Shown here in pieces: positions 35,901 to 46,569 of a DNA stretch of 64,000 nucleotides; within the stretch, counting starts at the first letter, position 1; every line of letters starts with the position of its first letter. The DNA lies in contig NC_092675.1 of assembly GCF_964355755.1 (NCBI RefSeq), forward strand, positions 4,624,312 through 4,688,311, in the 5' to 3' direction. This DNA comes from Antedon mediterranea (Eukaryota > Echinodermata > Crinoidea > Comatulida > Antedonidae). The notes under the pieces were generated by a model. The model worked only from the letters and a program-made list of their open reading frames with translations. It was not told the DNA's origin and made no database searches. The position numbers and the translations under genes were made by a program.

Positions 35901-38900
35901 TTAAACATAAATTGTGCTGAATATTAAGTTGGTAGGGTTACTTTTATAATAGTTAGGTAAGATATTAGGGTGTTCCTTTCCTTTAAAACTAGAGCTGTAG
36001 GTCTTCAAAAAATTGCATTTTATACTTTGGAAACGTCAGGCCTAGAGGCTTAAAGTGGAGCTACACTCAGACTTTCTCAGCTTATATTATGTTTAAGTAT
36101 GTTTAATTGAAAGTGATTACATAAAAAAAACCAGGAAAAATACGGAAATATTTTCCAAAAACTCATTTCTAAAAAAATCGGTCAGAAAATAGTGTTTTAA
36201 CAAATTACAGTTTTTCAGTAACTTAGGGGTTATTAGTTTACAATACGTCGCGAAACGCGTTACACTTAGCGACTGACGCGTTTTAGTCGCCGGTTCAACG
36301 CATTGATGAAATGTCTCCCCTTTGGTAAATTATGTGTCGAAAAATGGGGAATAAATTTTATACACACAATTAATACGATTTGTTTAGGCCTAAGTAATAT
36401 TTCCGATAAGAATGTCAGTATAATTTACATGTAACCTCATGATTTTCACTGTACAACAACAGCATAATAATCTTATCAGATTGCTTTTAACTTTAAGCTA
36501 GGGCTAGGCCTAGCTAAGCCGTCTGCTCAGCCAAGCTAGCCTTGAATTTTTGTCTAGAGGCCTATGTATTCATAGGCATGGTCGTTTCGCCCCATTTATC
36601 GTTCCTGGGTTTTCTCGCACATTAAGAATTGTGAAACACACAATCCTATACAGAACAAGAGTAGTAAAGAGTAGTAAAGCGATGTGCAAGCTTAGACCTG
36701 ACTGAAAAGCAACTATTCAGGCACCCTATCATGGCCCATGGGTAGGCCAAGGTCGGGTGCCAGCAAAACAAACTTCACTGCTGTCAGCCTAGCCTAGCTA
36801 GAGGCCAAGCAGCAACGGTACATACCTACACTCTAGTAGGCCTAGGCCTAGCTTTATTGAATATATAGCCACGTCTTTCTCAAATCTCGTTAAATTTGAC
36901 ATTTTAGTAATAGTCTCATAATCACATTATTACACTGTGAAACATAATAGGGTCATATTCAGAATGTTTTAATATACTTTTCGCCCGTCAAAAATAACAT
37001 CGCGACAAAATAACAGATCGCCAGCACTGCAGTAGTGTGATTGTGAAAAATGTCACGTGATCGTACTCCCTAGCAAAATAAAAAACCCAATTGGACCCGA
37101 ACGGGGGAAAGTGTCTATTTACGCAAAATTGCGCAATGTATACGTGATAAAAATACCAGAAATAGAAAGATCTGGAAAAATTACATAAATATACATTTTA
37201 CATTTTTTTTTTGGTGAAGAAATGAATTTTTTAGGATTATTCAAATATACCCCCCTTTTGCATGTAAAAGAATAGGAAATTACAAGGTATCCCCCCAAAA
37301 CGCAAAAAGGCGTGATTTTCAAGAAAATCGTACTCATTGAAAAAAATTTCAAAAAAATATGAAGTATAAGGGATGATATTTTTAAATAATAGTTGAAATG
37401 TATGAGAAATAGTAATTTTCTGGGTGGAGCTCCACTTTAAAAAACGCAAGCGTAGACCTTTTTCAGTCGGGGAAATAAGGTTATTCCTCCCAAGTGTACT
37501 GTATGCGTGCGTACCATCTGGACTTCCGAGTGGTGAGAAATTCATGACATAGGCCTACAGGATATTGAAAATGTAATAACTTAGCTATAATAAGATGTTG
37601 GCTAAGCGAAAATAGCATGTTTTTTTGTTTAGTACGGAATGGATGAAAAATTTATTTTAGGTGCCCCACGGTACAGAAGGTTACTTGTAAATTAAAAAAT
37701 TGGTGAACATACGAACAATTAACATAATTCGTTTTTGCTGTAGTGTAGCGTACGTCGACGCAGTACACGACGTAACCGTCGGTAAACTTCGCCTGGAAAA
37801 TAACTACAGTACACATTTTGGTCCCTGGATGAAACATGATATTACGCGTCTCGACCCAACGTTGAACGATTCGTACAAAGGGATACGGCCAGACAAGTGC
37901 GTACCTAGCTATTGTTTAGTAGTAAGTTTAGATCGCTGGCAATAATGAATGCATATAAAGTGCATAATATCACTCTGACGTACTCTCACGGTCAATGAAA
38001 CGTCGCGGGTTTCTAGGCGCTGAAGCTAACTACGAAGTGAACGCGAACGCTTTTTACTGTATATTATATTCCCCGACAAAAAGTACCCGTGTTTCCTTCG
38101 GTAACCGTCGGTAAACTTCGCCTGGAAAATAACTACATTACACATTTTGGTCCCTGGATGGAACTTGATATCACGCGTCTCGACCCAACGTTGAACGATT
38201 CGTACAAAGGGATACCGCAAGACAAGTGCGTACCTAGCTAATGTTTAGTAGTAAGTTAGATCGCATAAAAGTGCATATTAGCCCTCTGACGTACTCTCAC
38301 GGTCAATTGAACGTCGTGGTTTTCTAGGCGCTGAAGCTATAGGCCTATGAAGTGAACGCGAACGTTTTTTACTGTATATTATATTCCCCGACAAAAAGTA
38401 CCCGTGTTCCCCGAAGGAGGGGGGGGGGGGGCTCCCCGGGGGGGGGGGGGGGCTGCTCCCCGACGAGGGTGTAGAGCCCCCGTAGCCCCCCTGCTGGCAC
38501 CACCACTGAGTAGTAGTACTTTGTTTTGGTAAGTTTGTACACATTTCCCACAAACCACAACAGATATTTACTGAAACCGACAAATCACTGCATCTCACAA
38601 GCGTAGAAAGAGTGTCTTTATGAAACCTTGCTTAAAAGAATGATGAATGTTATACAAGGAGAGATTTGCAAATTTGTATTTTATTTGTACAGTAGTACCA
38701 TCAGTGGCGGATCTAGGGGGGGTGAATAGGGTGGCTAGCCACCCCCCTTAATTCACAAAAAAAAAAAAAAAAGATGCAACCTAATCGCGATTGACCGTCG
38801 CTAGACGTGGATTAATCTTTTAATTAAGAAGAGTAGGCCTAGCTAGGCCCTACTAGAGCTAGGGTTAGCATTAATAGTTGTGTGTAAATAGGCCTACACA

Positions 38901-41900
38901 GTGAAAGAGCTATAGAGTTTAATTACTATTATGAATTCAAGAGTTTAAAAAGAAAACACGATTTACAATCTTCGGAAAATACCCATTTTCAAAACACACG
39001 CACTCCTAAAACTACCAGCGTCACGTTGTCAAGCTCGCTCCTCGCGTGAATGCTGACGTCATCACTCTCCAAAATACACCATTTTCCATTGCAGTTAATT
39101 TCCGCCGCCCTGGTCCGTGTGTGCACAAAGCGTTGGCGTGGTATATTTACACCCCTGAGTGGAGTGTAATATCGGGAACTTTTTTCTCGCGCATGAAAGT
39201 TTTTTGTATAATATTATGGTATGCAGTATAAACGATAAAAATAAACGAGAAACATGGTGTTCTTTTATTATTTTATAGGCATAAAATAAACATGAAATGT
39301 CTTGTATGTACACACGGGACGGCCGAAAAAAGTATGTGGCGTATTTGGCGTTTTTTTTATTTGTGTTATAGACACGGCGATTACTGCGATCATTGTATAC
39401 CAAATTACATTGAGTTATTCACCCGGCTGTAGGGTATATATCTCTGAGGTTAACAGACCACCAAAACACGGTACACAACACATGCACTCTATCGAGGCAT
39501 TTTCGGAGTACCGCATTACCAAAATGTTCATTTTGTTTGAAGGTTTTTCGATCAAAGTTTATTATTAGTTCGTCGAAAAAGATCCGTACAGTATTTAGGA
39601 AGGATGTATTTAACTTTACATTATGTAATATTTGTTATTAAGTGTGATGGAAACAGTTTCTCTAGCCTATTAAACAGTGTGTAAGCATCTATTTTTTCAA
39701 AAATTTTCGGAGCCTCGGGAGGGGGACACCCCCTCCCAAACCCTCCCCCGCTCGGTGCTACGCACCTCGTTTGCCATTTTCGTGGCCACCCCCCCTCGTC
39801 AGAACCTATATCCGCCACTGTACCATACAGTAGTATAGTATACCACAATACTTTGTTTGATAAGTTTGTGCACATTTCCCACAAACCACAACAGATATTA
39901 CCAATATTATGTTTATTTAGATGCTTATTATCTGATAAGTGTAATTGTTTTGTAAAGATTCATATTCTGATTAAAAGTAGGCAGGTTCCTATCTGTTGTA
40001 TTGCAGTATTTGCATTACTATAATCTATATATAATAAATAAGATTGGAATAACAAATAAATTCTAATGTAAATTGGCATAGTACTAGAGTATACAGTAGA
40101 TAAAGATATAAATAACACATTTTATACAGAAGCTATATTAATAATTTCCTGACACAGTTTTTTTTCTGTTGTGATTAACTTTTATAATTGAACTTGACCT
40201 CAATTCATTGGTCAATGCTACAAATCTTATCCGAATTAAAGAACATACAGTCTAAGTATCAATATGTGTCACTGTCATTGATATTTTTTAAATTTCATTT
40301 CTGATCAAATACGAATTTGTTTATAAAATATTGTAATATTTCATTTTGTTAATGCCTAATATAAGAATCCTGTACTTTGGTTACTGTAGACCATATATTA
40401 AATCATATGACATTTTCTAATATTTATTATTAGGCCTATGCAGTACATTGTATAGGCTACTGTGTGCGATTAATCAAATTACTCTCTTTGTGTACGTCCT
40501 AGTGGGAAGAAAGTTTTACTAATAGTCTCATTGTCTTTCTCTAAATTAAGGTATAAAATGTTGATTAATATAAACATAAGGCAACAATAATCATTGTTAA
40601 TAAAAATAATAATTAATATAACAGATTTATTTTCGATAAGCTCTGTTATTTACCAAAAAATGTGATGTGCCCATGGACACTGTGATGTCATATCACTATA
40701 CCATATTTGGTCACATCACACTTTTTTTTTTCGAACTAGTTTGATGTATAGACAGAGCCTTACGGTAAGAATGCAAATCTGCACAAGGTTTGTAGGAGAA
40801 CATGGCCATTTTATAAATTAAACATATGGTGAAGTAGATTGCATTGACCTTATTAATATTATTATGAGTACACCTACAGTATGAGAGGCATGAATACCAG
40901 AACCCCTGCTCTGAGGCTGAATTTCACTGCAAAGACATAAGTACACAGTACTATGTTACGAACTGCTAAATAAAAGGCAGTTTTAAAATAATGAAATTGA
41001 TATGTTTTTATTACATTGTAAATTAAATGGTCTCTTTATGCTATTGTCAATTATTTAAACAGTTTTTTTCAAAATTCAATTTAATAGCTATGCTGCTAAA
41101 ATTATTGATGGAAAAGCTGTGGCTGAACAGGTGACGCAGGAAGTAAAAGAAGATGTTTCTGAATGGGTAGCTAAGGGCAACAGACAACCTCATTTAAGTG
41201 TCATTTTAGTTGGTGATGATCCTGCAAGTAAAACATACGTTAGAAACAAAACAAAAACAGCAGAAAAAGTTGGTAAGATTATTATGTCATCATCTTATTA
41301 AACCATTTCCCACTACGCAGAAGTTTTCGTTCTGAAGCGGATCTTCTTATGTTAACATCACCTAGAACCATGGAGGTATAAATACAGGCTTCTTTGCTCA
41401 GGCACCAACTTCCTCACTCCATCCCCATACGTCCTCAATTGGTTGAAAGCGAAGTTTGCCCTTTGTTATAAAGCGGAGACAGCTCCAGCGTTTCTGCTCA
41501 ATTTGTGCTCCGAAATAACCGGTTAAATCAATGGGTGGTTGTTGAAAAAAATCGTTAGAATTACCCAAAATGCAATTGGTCGTGGCAGTTAATTCAAACG
41601 TTACTGTCGTGTAGTTGACTCTGGGTTAGCAGCTGTCAAAAAAATAACCGTTATTTTGTGTAAAAGCTAAAAGTTGCCCAGCGATAACCAGTTAAATCTC
41701 ATTGGTCTAACCACAACATATGTTTTATAAAATATTAATTGATACTATAGGGCATCTTACCTCATAATCTTAAAAAAAAAACAATGAATTCAATTTAACC
41801 AGATTACTTAATTCCTGTTTTTATTTTTTTCAATTACTGCTCAAGAAAAAACTATTTATTGTTACATTGCCAGTTCAAAATGCTTTTTATGAAAGTGTGA

Positions 41901-44900
41901 CCATATTTCCATAAATTTAAACACATAAAGATAGATCATGAAAATGAATAATATTTTCATTGTTTACTCAACTACTCTATTATTAACCATATGGTCATAC
42001 TGTGTCATTCAACCATATTTATTTTTATTGTATGAAAGTAATATTCTATTCTATATTATCCAGCAGAATAAATCTTGTAAAATTACCTATTATTGTAAAA
42101 GGTATTCCACCTTTAAGATCAATTGTGATTTAAGGAATCGTAGAATGGCTTTTTGAAATTTGATGTTTTTGTTAACATTTTGATTATAGATGTAATTATA
42201 AAAAAAAAAAAATTTTTTTTTTAATTTTTAGGAATAACAAGTGAAACGATACGAAGACCTTCTAATATCACGCAAGAACAACTGCTGAAAGAAGTCCAAG
42301 AGCTGAATGAGAACCCAGAGGTTGATGGGATACTCGTACAGCTTCCAGTCCCACAACACGTCAATGAACGTCTTATCTGCGACGCTGTTAGCCCACAGAA
42401 AGACGTCGATGGATTTCATATGATAAACATCGGACGATTATGTCTAGATATACCGACTATGATACCTGCTACGCCGTATGGTGTCATGGAACTTATCAGA
42501 CGTTATGGTACAATTATTTATGATTGAATTAAAGCATTGTCCCCACAGCATTTATTGTCCAATATAATTTAATTATAAAGCTGTGCATTAGAAACTAAAA
42601 AAACAAAAAATATAAAAATACCGTTAAAACATCAATATACACAATACAAACCTTTTGATGTTTATGATATTATTATACATAATGATTTTTTTTTCTTATA
42701 GCAAAAAATACTCCAATAAAAATTAATATACTTTAACAATCAAGAATTTAAAATTGTTTCACATTATTGTATATATTCAGAGAGTGTTTATATATTTAAA
42801 GTAAAGTATCATTATTTAATATTCAATGTATATCCTTTGTCCTTCATCATTGTTGATGGTGTTACAGCAATGTTTCTTTTGTTTGTATAATTTTTATGTT
42901 TCATATGGACAGTTTGTCCGAAATAAATGTTGAATAAAAAATAATTTATTCATTCAAAAATTTGAATCATACAATCACACAAAATCTGAAATATATACAA
43001 TTTGTTTTATAATTATTATTATCTGATTTTCTTCTATCTAAAATGAATCACACATCAATGTTATTAAGCTGGGTGTGTTTCTGATACTTAAGCTCTGTCT
43101 ACACTATCAAACTAGTTGACAAAAAAAGTGTTTTGTGCCCAAATATGGCAGTATATGTGTCCATATATGGGCACGTATCATATATCATATCATTTATTTC
43201 ACCAAATACAGTACAAAGTAGGACATAAAAACATTACAAAAGTAAATTAATGAAGCAGGCTCACTTAAAATTTATAATTAAAAATTACCGTCAAGAGGCT
43301 CTCCATATAGAAATACTTACATAAAATGAATTACACATTACACCCACATATAAACATGAATTCCTATAATATTGAGATAAAACGGTAAAATTGGCCGTAG
43401 CTTAATTCCTAAACTTTATTGATGAATAAATGATGGATTTTCATAATAATAAAGGGTATACGTCTTGGAGATATGTATAATTAATGTCATTTTAATTTTA
43501 TAGGTATTAATCTTTTTGGAAAGAATGCTGTTGTGTGTGGAAGATCAAAAAACGTTGGTGGACCGATTGCTATGATGTTGCAGTCAGATGGAGAACACTG
43601 TAAGTTTGTATTGTGTGAAATATTTCAAATATTGTATATGATGTGTATAGTCCCATGGAATTGGGTGAAAATATTATTATATTTGAATTGCATTAACAAT
43701 GGAATTGATCAAAGTGTCCATATTTGGCCTATGGGTATGTTCAGATCTATGGAGTGATGCTTTCGTATCGCAAGTAATGTCATATTATAAATAGCGTCGT
43801 AACAGAAAAGTGTTCAGATTTGCCTAACTAACGTTTTCGTTTCAAACTGAAGTGTCACCGATTTTGGTAGGTCTGAACAGGCCACAAATTAAGGAATGAG
43901 GTTAAACATGAGTACAAGATTATACTCCGTCATACACAAAAAAAAAACCAATATAAATAAGATTTGTAGTTTCACCAATTTGATTAAATGTATTTTTGTA
44001 GTCTGCTGTAGGCTCACTATTTGTTTCTATGAACCTCGTGTATTTTAAGTGCAAACTTGACCCTTTCTAGAGACTTAAATTATTAATTCTGGTTAATTTA
44101 CACAACAAATTTCTTCTTGTGAAAAGCATCAAAGATGGGCAAAGACGCCACTACAACCGTCTGTCATCGATACACGCCTCCTGTTGAGCTGGCTAACTAC
44201 ACAAGAACTGCTGACATCATCATTACGGCGGTTGGCTGTCCTAAACTAATAAAAGCGAATATGATCAAAGAGGGCGCTGTGCTAATAGACGTTGGTATCA
44301 CACGTACCATAAATCCAGCGACAAACAAGTTCAGATTAGTTGGTGATGTAGACTTTGAAGGTAGGTGTACCGTTTTATTTTATCTATCTCAAATTAGATA
44401 TTGTTTTTAGGATATCATTGTTGGGTTATAATATCTTAGAACACATGGCTAAACCATCCTGTTTGTCCCTTGTTGGAAGACGGCCCTTCCTCTTGTTGGT
44501 TGCAAGACAGCCCTTCCTTAATTAGTTGCAAGGCCAGAGTTTCTCTTGTCGGTTGCAAGACCAAAGTTCCTTTTGTTGGTTTGCTAGACAGTCGCCCATC
44601 CCTTGTCAGTTGCAAGACAGCCCTTCCTTAGTTGGTTGCAAGACCAGAGTTCCTCTTGTCGGTTGCAAGACCAAAGTTCCTTTTGTTGGTTTGCTAGACA
44701 GTCGCCCATCCCTTGTCAGTTGCAAGACAGCCCTTCCTTAGTTGGTTGCAAGACCAGAGTTCCTTGGTTGCATTAAATATGACTTTTTCTTAAATGTTTT
44801 AGAAGTGTCCAAGAAAGCTTCCTACATCACGCCAGTGCCTGGAGGAGTTGGTCCAATGACAGTTGCAATGTTAATGAAGAATACCTTAATAGCTGCTAGA

Positions 44901-44921
44901 AAAGACATCAGCTATACGTAA
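32881..44921 (+). CDS. MTHFD2: Mitochondrial bifunctional methylenetetrahydrofolate dehydrogenase/cyclohydrolase (NAD type)
   Basis: Six coding exons (32881-32957, 41088-41272, 42232-42507, 43504-43599, 44127-44360, 44803-44921) join in phase to 328 aa; human MTHFD2 has 350, with a longer C-terminal tail. The enzyme oxidises 5,10-methylene-THF to methenyl-THF and hydrolyses it to 10-formyl-THF in the mitochondrial matrix. Residues 1-25 ([19 protein letters not shown]) are Arg/Ser-rich without acids, a mitochondrial presequence. The catalytic YxxxK motif is Y76-K80; the folate-site segment [11 protein letters not shown] is 118-128 and PQKDVDGF 142-149; [11 protein letters not shown] is 192-202; [12 protein letters not shown] lies in the last exon. 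D218 and R226 (in [12 protein letters not shown]) and R193 match the residues binding Mg and phosphate in NAD-linked MTHFD2/MTHFD2L. Cytosolic MTHFD1 has HSKT in place of HRYT. MTHFD2 versus MTHFD2L cannot be separated. Convergent with the phospho-lyase gene. Confidence 0.96.
34433..34511. repeat. 21-bp GC-rich tandem repeat in the left subterminal region
   Basis: Four copies of CCCCGACGAGGGGGCTACATT, the first and last imperfect. Related single copies lie near the right end of the same element (38455-38490), so the block belongs to the element. Confidence 0.85.
34965..35982. mobile_element. TTAA-flanked element nested in the 4.1-kb element
   Basis: Perfect 16-bp TIRs (AGGAAAGGAACACCCT) are flanked by TTAA at 34961-34964 and 35983-35986. 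The 1.0-kb interior has subterminal inverted blocks, each with a consensus CRE TGACGTCA (35140-35147 and 35802-35809). A 124-codon open frame at 35347-35721 looks protein-like only in part and was not assigned. piggyBac or Kolobok mobilisation is inferred from the TTAA. Confidence 0.88.
36054..37436. mobile_element. Second TTAA-flanked element nested in the 4.1-kb element
   Basis: The ends AGTGGAGCTACACTCAGA and (reverse complement) AGTGGAGCTCCACCCAGA are inverted with two mismatches, and TTAA lies outside each (36050-36053 and 37437-37440). The 1.38-kb interior has TAGGCCTA-type palindromes and no recognisable transposase. Confidence 0.85.
37772..38404. repeat. 329-bp tandem duplication inside the 4.1-kb element
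   Basis: Copies begin with GTAACCGTCGGTAAACTTCG at about 37772 and 38101 and run through GACCCAACGTTGAACGATTC and TCCCCGACAAAAAGTACCCG. They differ by scattered substitutions and small indels. Locally CpG-rich for this genome. Confidence 0.9.
38702..39820. mobile_element. CAGTGGCGGAT...CCACTG TIR element, 1.1 kb, in MTHFD2 intron 1
   Basis: Left CAGTGGCGGATCTAGG and right (reverse complement CAGTGGCGGATATAGG) TIRs are flanked by TACCAT on both sides (38696-38701 and 39821-39826). GTGGCCACCCCCC-like blocks lie inside each end. A 6-bp duplication is short for hAT, so the superfamily is open. No transposase frame was recognised. Confidence 0.8.
40639..40760. mobile_element. M1 MITE copy 3 in MTHFD2 intron 1
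   Basis: AGCTCTG at the left, the core AATGTGATGTGCCCATGGAC and a right end TAGACAGAGCCT, flanked by TA on both sides. Same family as 19582-19739. Confidence 0.85.
41088..41272 (+). CDS. MTHFD2: MTHFD2 coding exon 2
   Basis: Residues 26-87 plus one base: [14 protein letters not shown], then [18 protein letters not shown] with catalytic Y76 and K80. Acceptor TTTAATAG, donor GTAAGA. Confidence 0.95.
41490..41700 (+). repeat. Dispersed repeat R1, forward copy (MTHFD2 intron 2)
   Basis: Contains TTTCTGCTCAATTT, GGGTGGTTGTTGA, ATGCAATTGGTC, GTTAATTCAA and AATAACCGTTATTTT. It matches the reverse complement of 45150-45380 over its length with moderate divergence. ACCGGTTA-type palindromes recur inside. 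Class unknown; probably a non-autonomous DNA element. Confidence 0.75.
42232..42507 (+). CDS. MTHFD2: MTHFD2 coding exon 3
   Basis: Residues 88-179 plus one base: [53 protein letters not shown] and [12 protein letters not shown], all conserved in the THF dehydrogenase/cyclohydrolase fold. Confidence 0.96.
43091..43175. mobile_element. M1 MITE copy 4, left half only, in MTHFD2 intron 3
   Basis: The best-preserved left TIR of the family (AGCTCTGTCTACACTATCAA) is followed by GTGCCCAAATATGG and a GGGCAC block. The right TIR is absent; unrelated AT-rich sequence begins at about 43176, so the element is truncated. Confidence 0.8.
43504..43599 (+). CDS. MTHFD2: MTHFD2 coding exon 4
   Basis: Residues 180-211 plus one base: [20 protein letters not shown], the nucleotide-binding turn of the Rossmann domain. 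Confidence 0.95.
44127..44360 (+). CDS. MTHFD2: MTHFD2 coding exon 5
   Basis: Residues 212-289 plus one base: [56 protein letters not shown]. The acceptor is a weak GTGAAAAG; the first three residues (SSK) depend on it and could be off by a few bases. Confidence 0.92.
44507..44770. repeat. 110-bp tandem repeat in the last MTHFD2 intron
   Basis: About 2.4 copies, restarting at 44507, 44617 and 44727 with ACAGCCCTTCCTTA. Within each unit shorter TTGCAAGACC(A/C)... modules of about 25-35 bp recur, so the array is itself built from a smaller module. It ends roughly 30 bp before the exon 6 acceptor region. Confidence 0.9.
44803..44921 (+). CDS. MTHFD2: MTHFD2 coding exon 6
   Basis: Residues 290-328: [20 protein letters not shown] and a short end [10 protein letters not shown], then TAA at 44919-44921. 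The roughly 20-residue tail of human MTHFD2 is missing. Confidence 0.95.
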
Positions 44922-45149
44922 TAAGCTGAGTTAGCCAGGGTAAAGCATTTAAAAATGTTATTTATGTTTAATACACAACAGATACATTAACAACCTCTAA
45001 TGCAGAGCACCTCATTAAATAAGGTCACATGCCTTGATTAAAATAGTTCCTGTTTCCGCTGAAAAAAAAAAAGTGGTTATTAACCGTGTGAATAAATTAA
45101 CCCCAATTTCTTGGCAGCAGAAAAAGGACAAATTGTATTGTATGTAGTA

Positions 45150-45380
45150 ACCGGTTAAATTGCAGCCTGAAAATAACGGTTAAAAACACCCAATTGATTC
45201 GGTGTTAAAAGACCATTTACTAGCTACTTTTAATAACGGTTATTTGATTGACAGCCGCTGGCCTTGAATTAACCACCAGGACCAATTGCATATTGGGTTA
45301 TGCTTACAATTTCTGTCAACGACCACCCACTGATTTAAACTGTTACTTAATAGGAGTAAAATTGAGCAGAAATGCAGTCA
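45150..45380 (-). repeat. Dispersed repeat R1, inverted copy (downstream of MTHFD2)
   Basis: Reverse complement of the 41490-41700 repeat, with the same block order (CTGCTCAATTT, GGGTGGTCGTTGACAGA, TGCAATTGGTC, AATAACCGTTATT, TAACCGGTTAC). The two copies bracket MTHFD2 exons 3-6. Confidence 0.75.
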
Positions 45381-46315
45381 ATATAAAAATTGTATTTTAA
45401 ATCTATTTTGAAATAAACAGTTTATTTGGCGCTATGCAGCAGAAACAGACCCATAGACTGTTAAAAATAATAGCATCTTGTGACCAGTAAACCAGTGCTG
45501 CAGTAGGTCAGTGTGCCAAATTTGAATAATAATGTAATGAGATAATTAACATTATTACTACGAGGTGTTGTATACATTTTGGTATATTTATATGCATCTA
45601 TAGAAGCCAATATTATTATAGCAAACCACTTTAAATAAACAAATGCTGCAGTAGATTTTTGTGCAAGACTTAAATATCAGCTAATTAACATAAAGTGACT
45701 ACAGTACAGATGCTGCAAGGTATTCAATATTGTGTATGATTAATTCTGAATCCCTCCAATCATGACCACCTATGATGTACTAATGATCACATGACATGTA
45801 GCTGCACTACCATTGGTTTGGAATATGTCTATGTTTCTTATGAATAGAGATTAGCATATCATGTGTTTATGAGACTAGAATTTTCTAGAGTTTTAAAAAC
45901 TATTAGGGATTTTTTAATATGGCCAAATTCATGCTTTAAAATGTCAGAAAATTAAATATGTTGAGAAAGAATTTGAGACCTCAATTTGACACATATTCTT
46001 GAAATGTGTTTTAGGAGCTCTTGCTCAAAGCATGTGACTGTATAATAAAGGTACAGTACTAAAAAATTATGAGTTTGTTTTGACAGATTTGTGAAGCAAA
46101 ATGCCAAAAACTAGATAAAATTTATTCATAGTTTATATATATATATATATTTTGGCCATTGATAAATAGCCCAATCCAAAGGAGGCCAACAATACATTGT
46201 GGACAATGTAAAGATGTGGCTTGAAGTGTTGTCTATGGCATATTGTATAAGAATTCAACTTCTTTGTTAAATGTTGCACATTATTTACATTAAAATGTAT
46301 CATAATGGCTTGTAA

Positions 46316-46569
46316 AGATCTATTGTTCCCCTGAAAAAATAATTCCTAACAAAATTGTCGAATATGCCATTTTAATGTAACATAATAGTTATTCACTTTG
46401 GCCAAAAATTGGATCAGGAAAAAAAATGTATTTACCTGAAAAAAATTGGGGTTTTTTTTTCGGTTTTTTTCTACACAAGTGTTTTATTAAAACTACAAAA
46501 CAAAATAACATATTGAAAGTCTGATTTAATTAATCTTCATTTTTCATGTTTTTGGGGGACAATACATCT
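46316..46569. mobile_element. T1 MITE copy b (inverted relative to copy a)
   Basis: The right end GGGGGACAATACATCT plus TTAA is intact; the left end AGATCTATTGTTCCCC has decayed. The reverse complement of the right third matches the left third of the 5952-6276 copy (CAAAAAC, ATGAAAAATGAAGATTAAT, AAATCAGACTTT). Confidence 0.82.

Larger units (their letters stand above)
34412..38508. mobile_element. CAG...CTG TIR element, 4.1 kb (hAT-like), in MTHFD2 intron 1
   Basis: The left end CAGGGGTGGCGCCAG and right end (reverse complement CAGTGGTGGTGCCAG) are inverted repeats flanked by the 8-bp direct repeat AGTAGTAG (34404-34411 and 38509-38516). An 8-bp duplication and CA(G)-type ends suit hAT elements, but AGT is repeated locally, so the duplication is suggestive rather than proof. 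Subterminal GC-rich blocks with CCCCGACGAGGGGGCTACAT occur at both ends. The interior holds two TTAA-flanked elements, a 120-bp-scale internal repeat (GGTCCCGGAAA...GAGCTAAGAAA) and a 329-bp tandem duplication. No transposase was recognised. Confidence 0.75.

Noticed and set aside
37700-38598. Several overlapping frames of 60-106 codons on both strands
   Set aside because: They coincide with the 329-bp tandem duplication and G/C runs inside a transposon and have no family resemblance.
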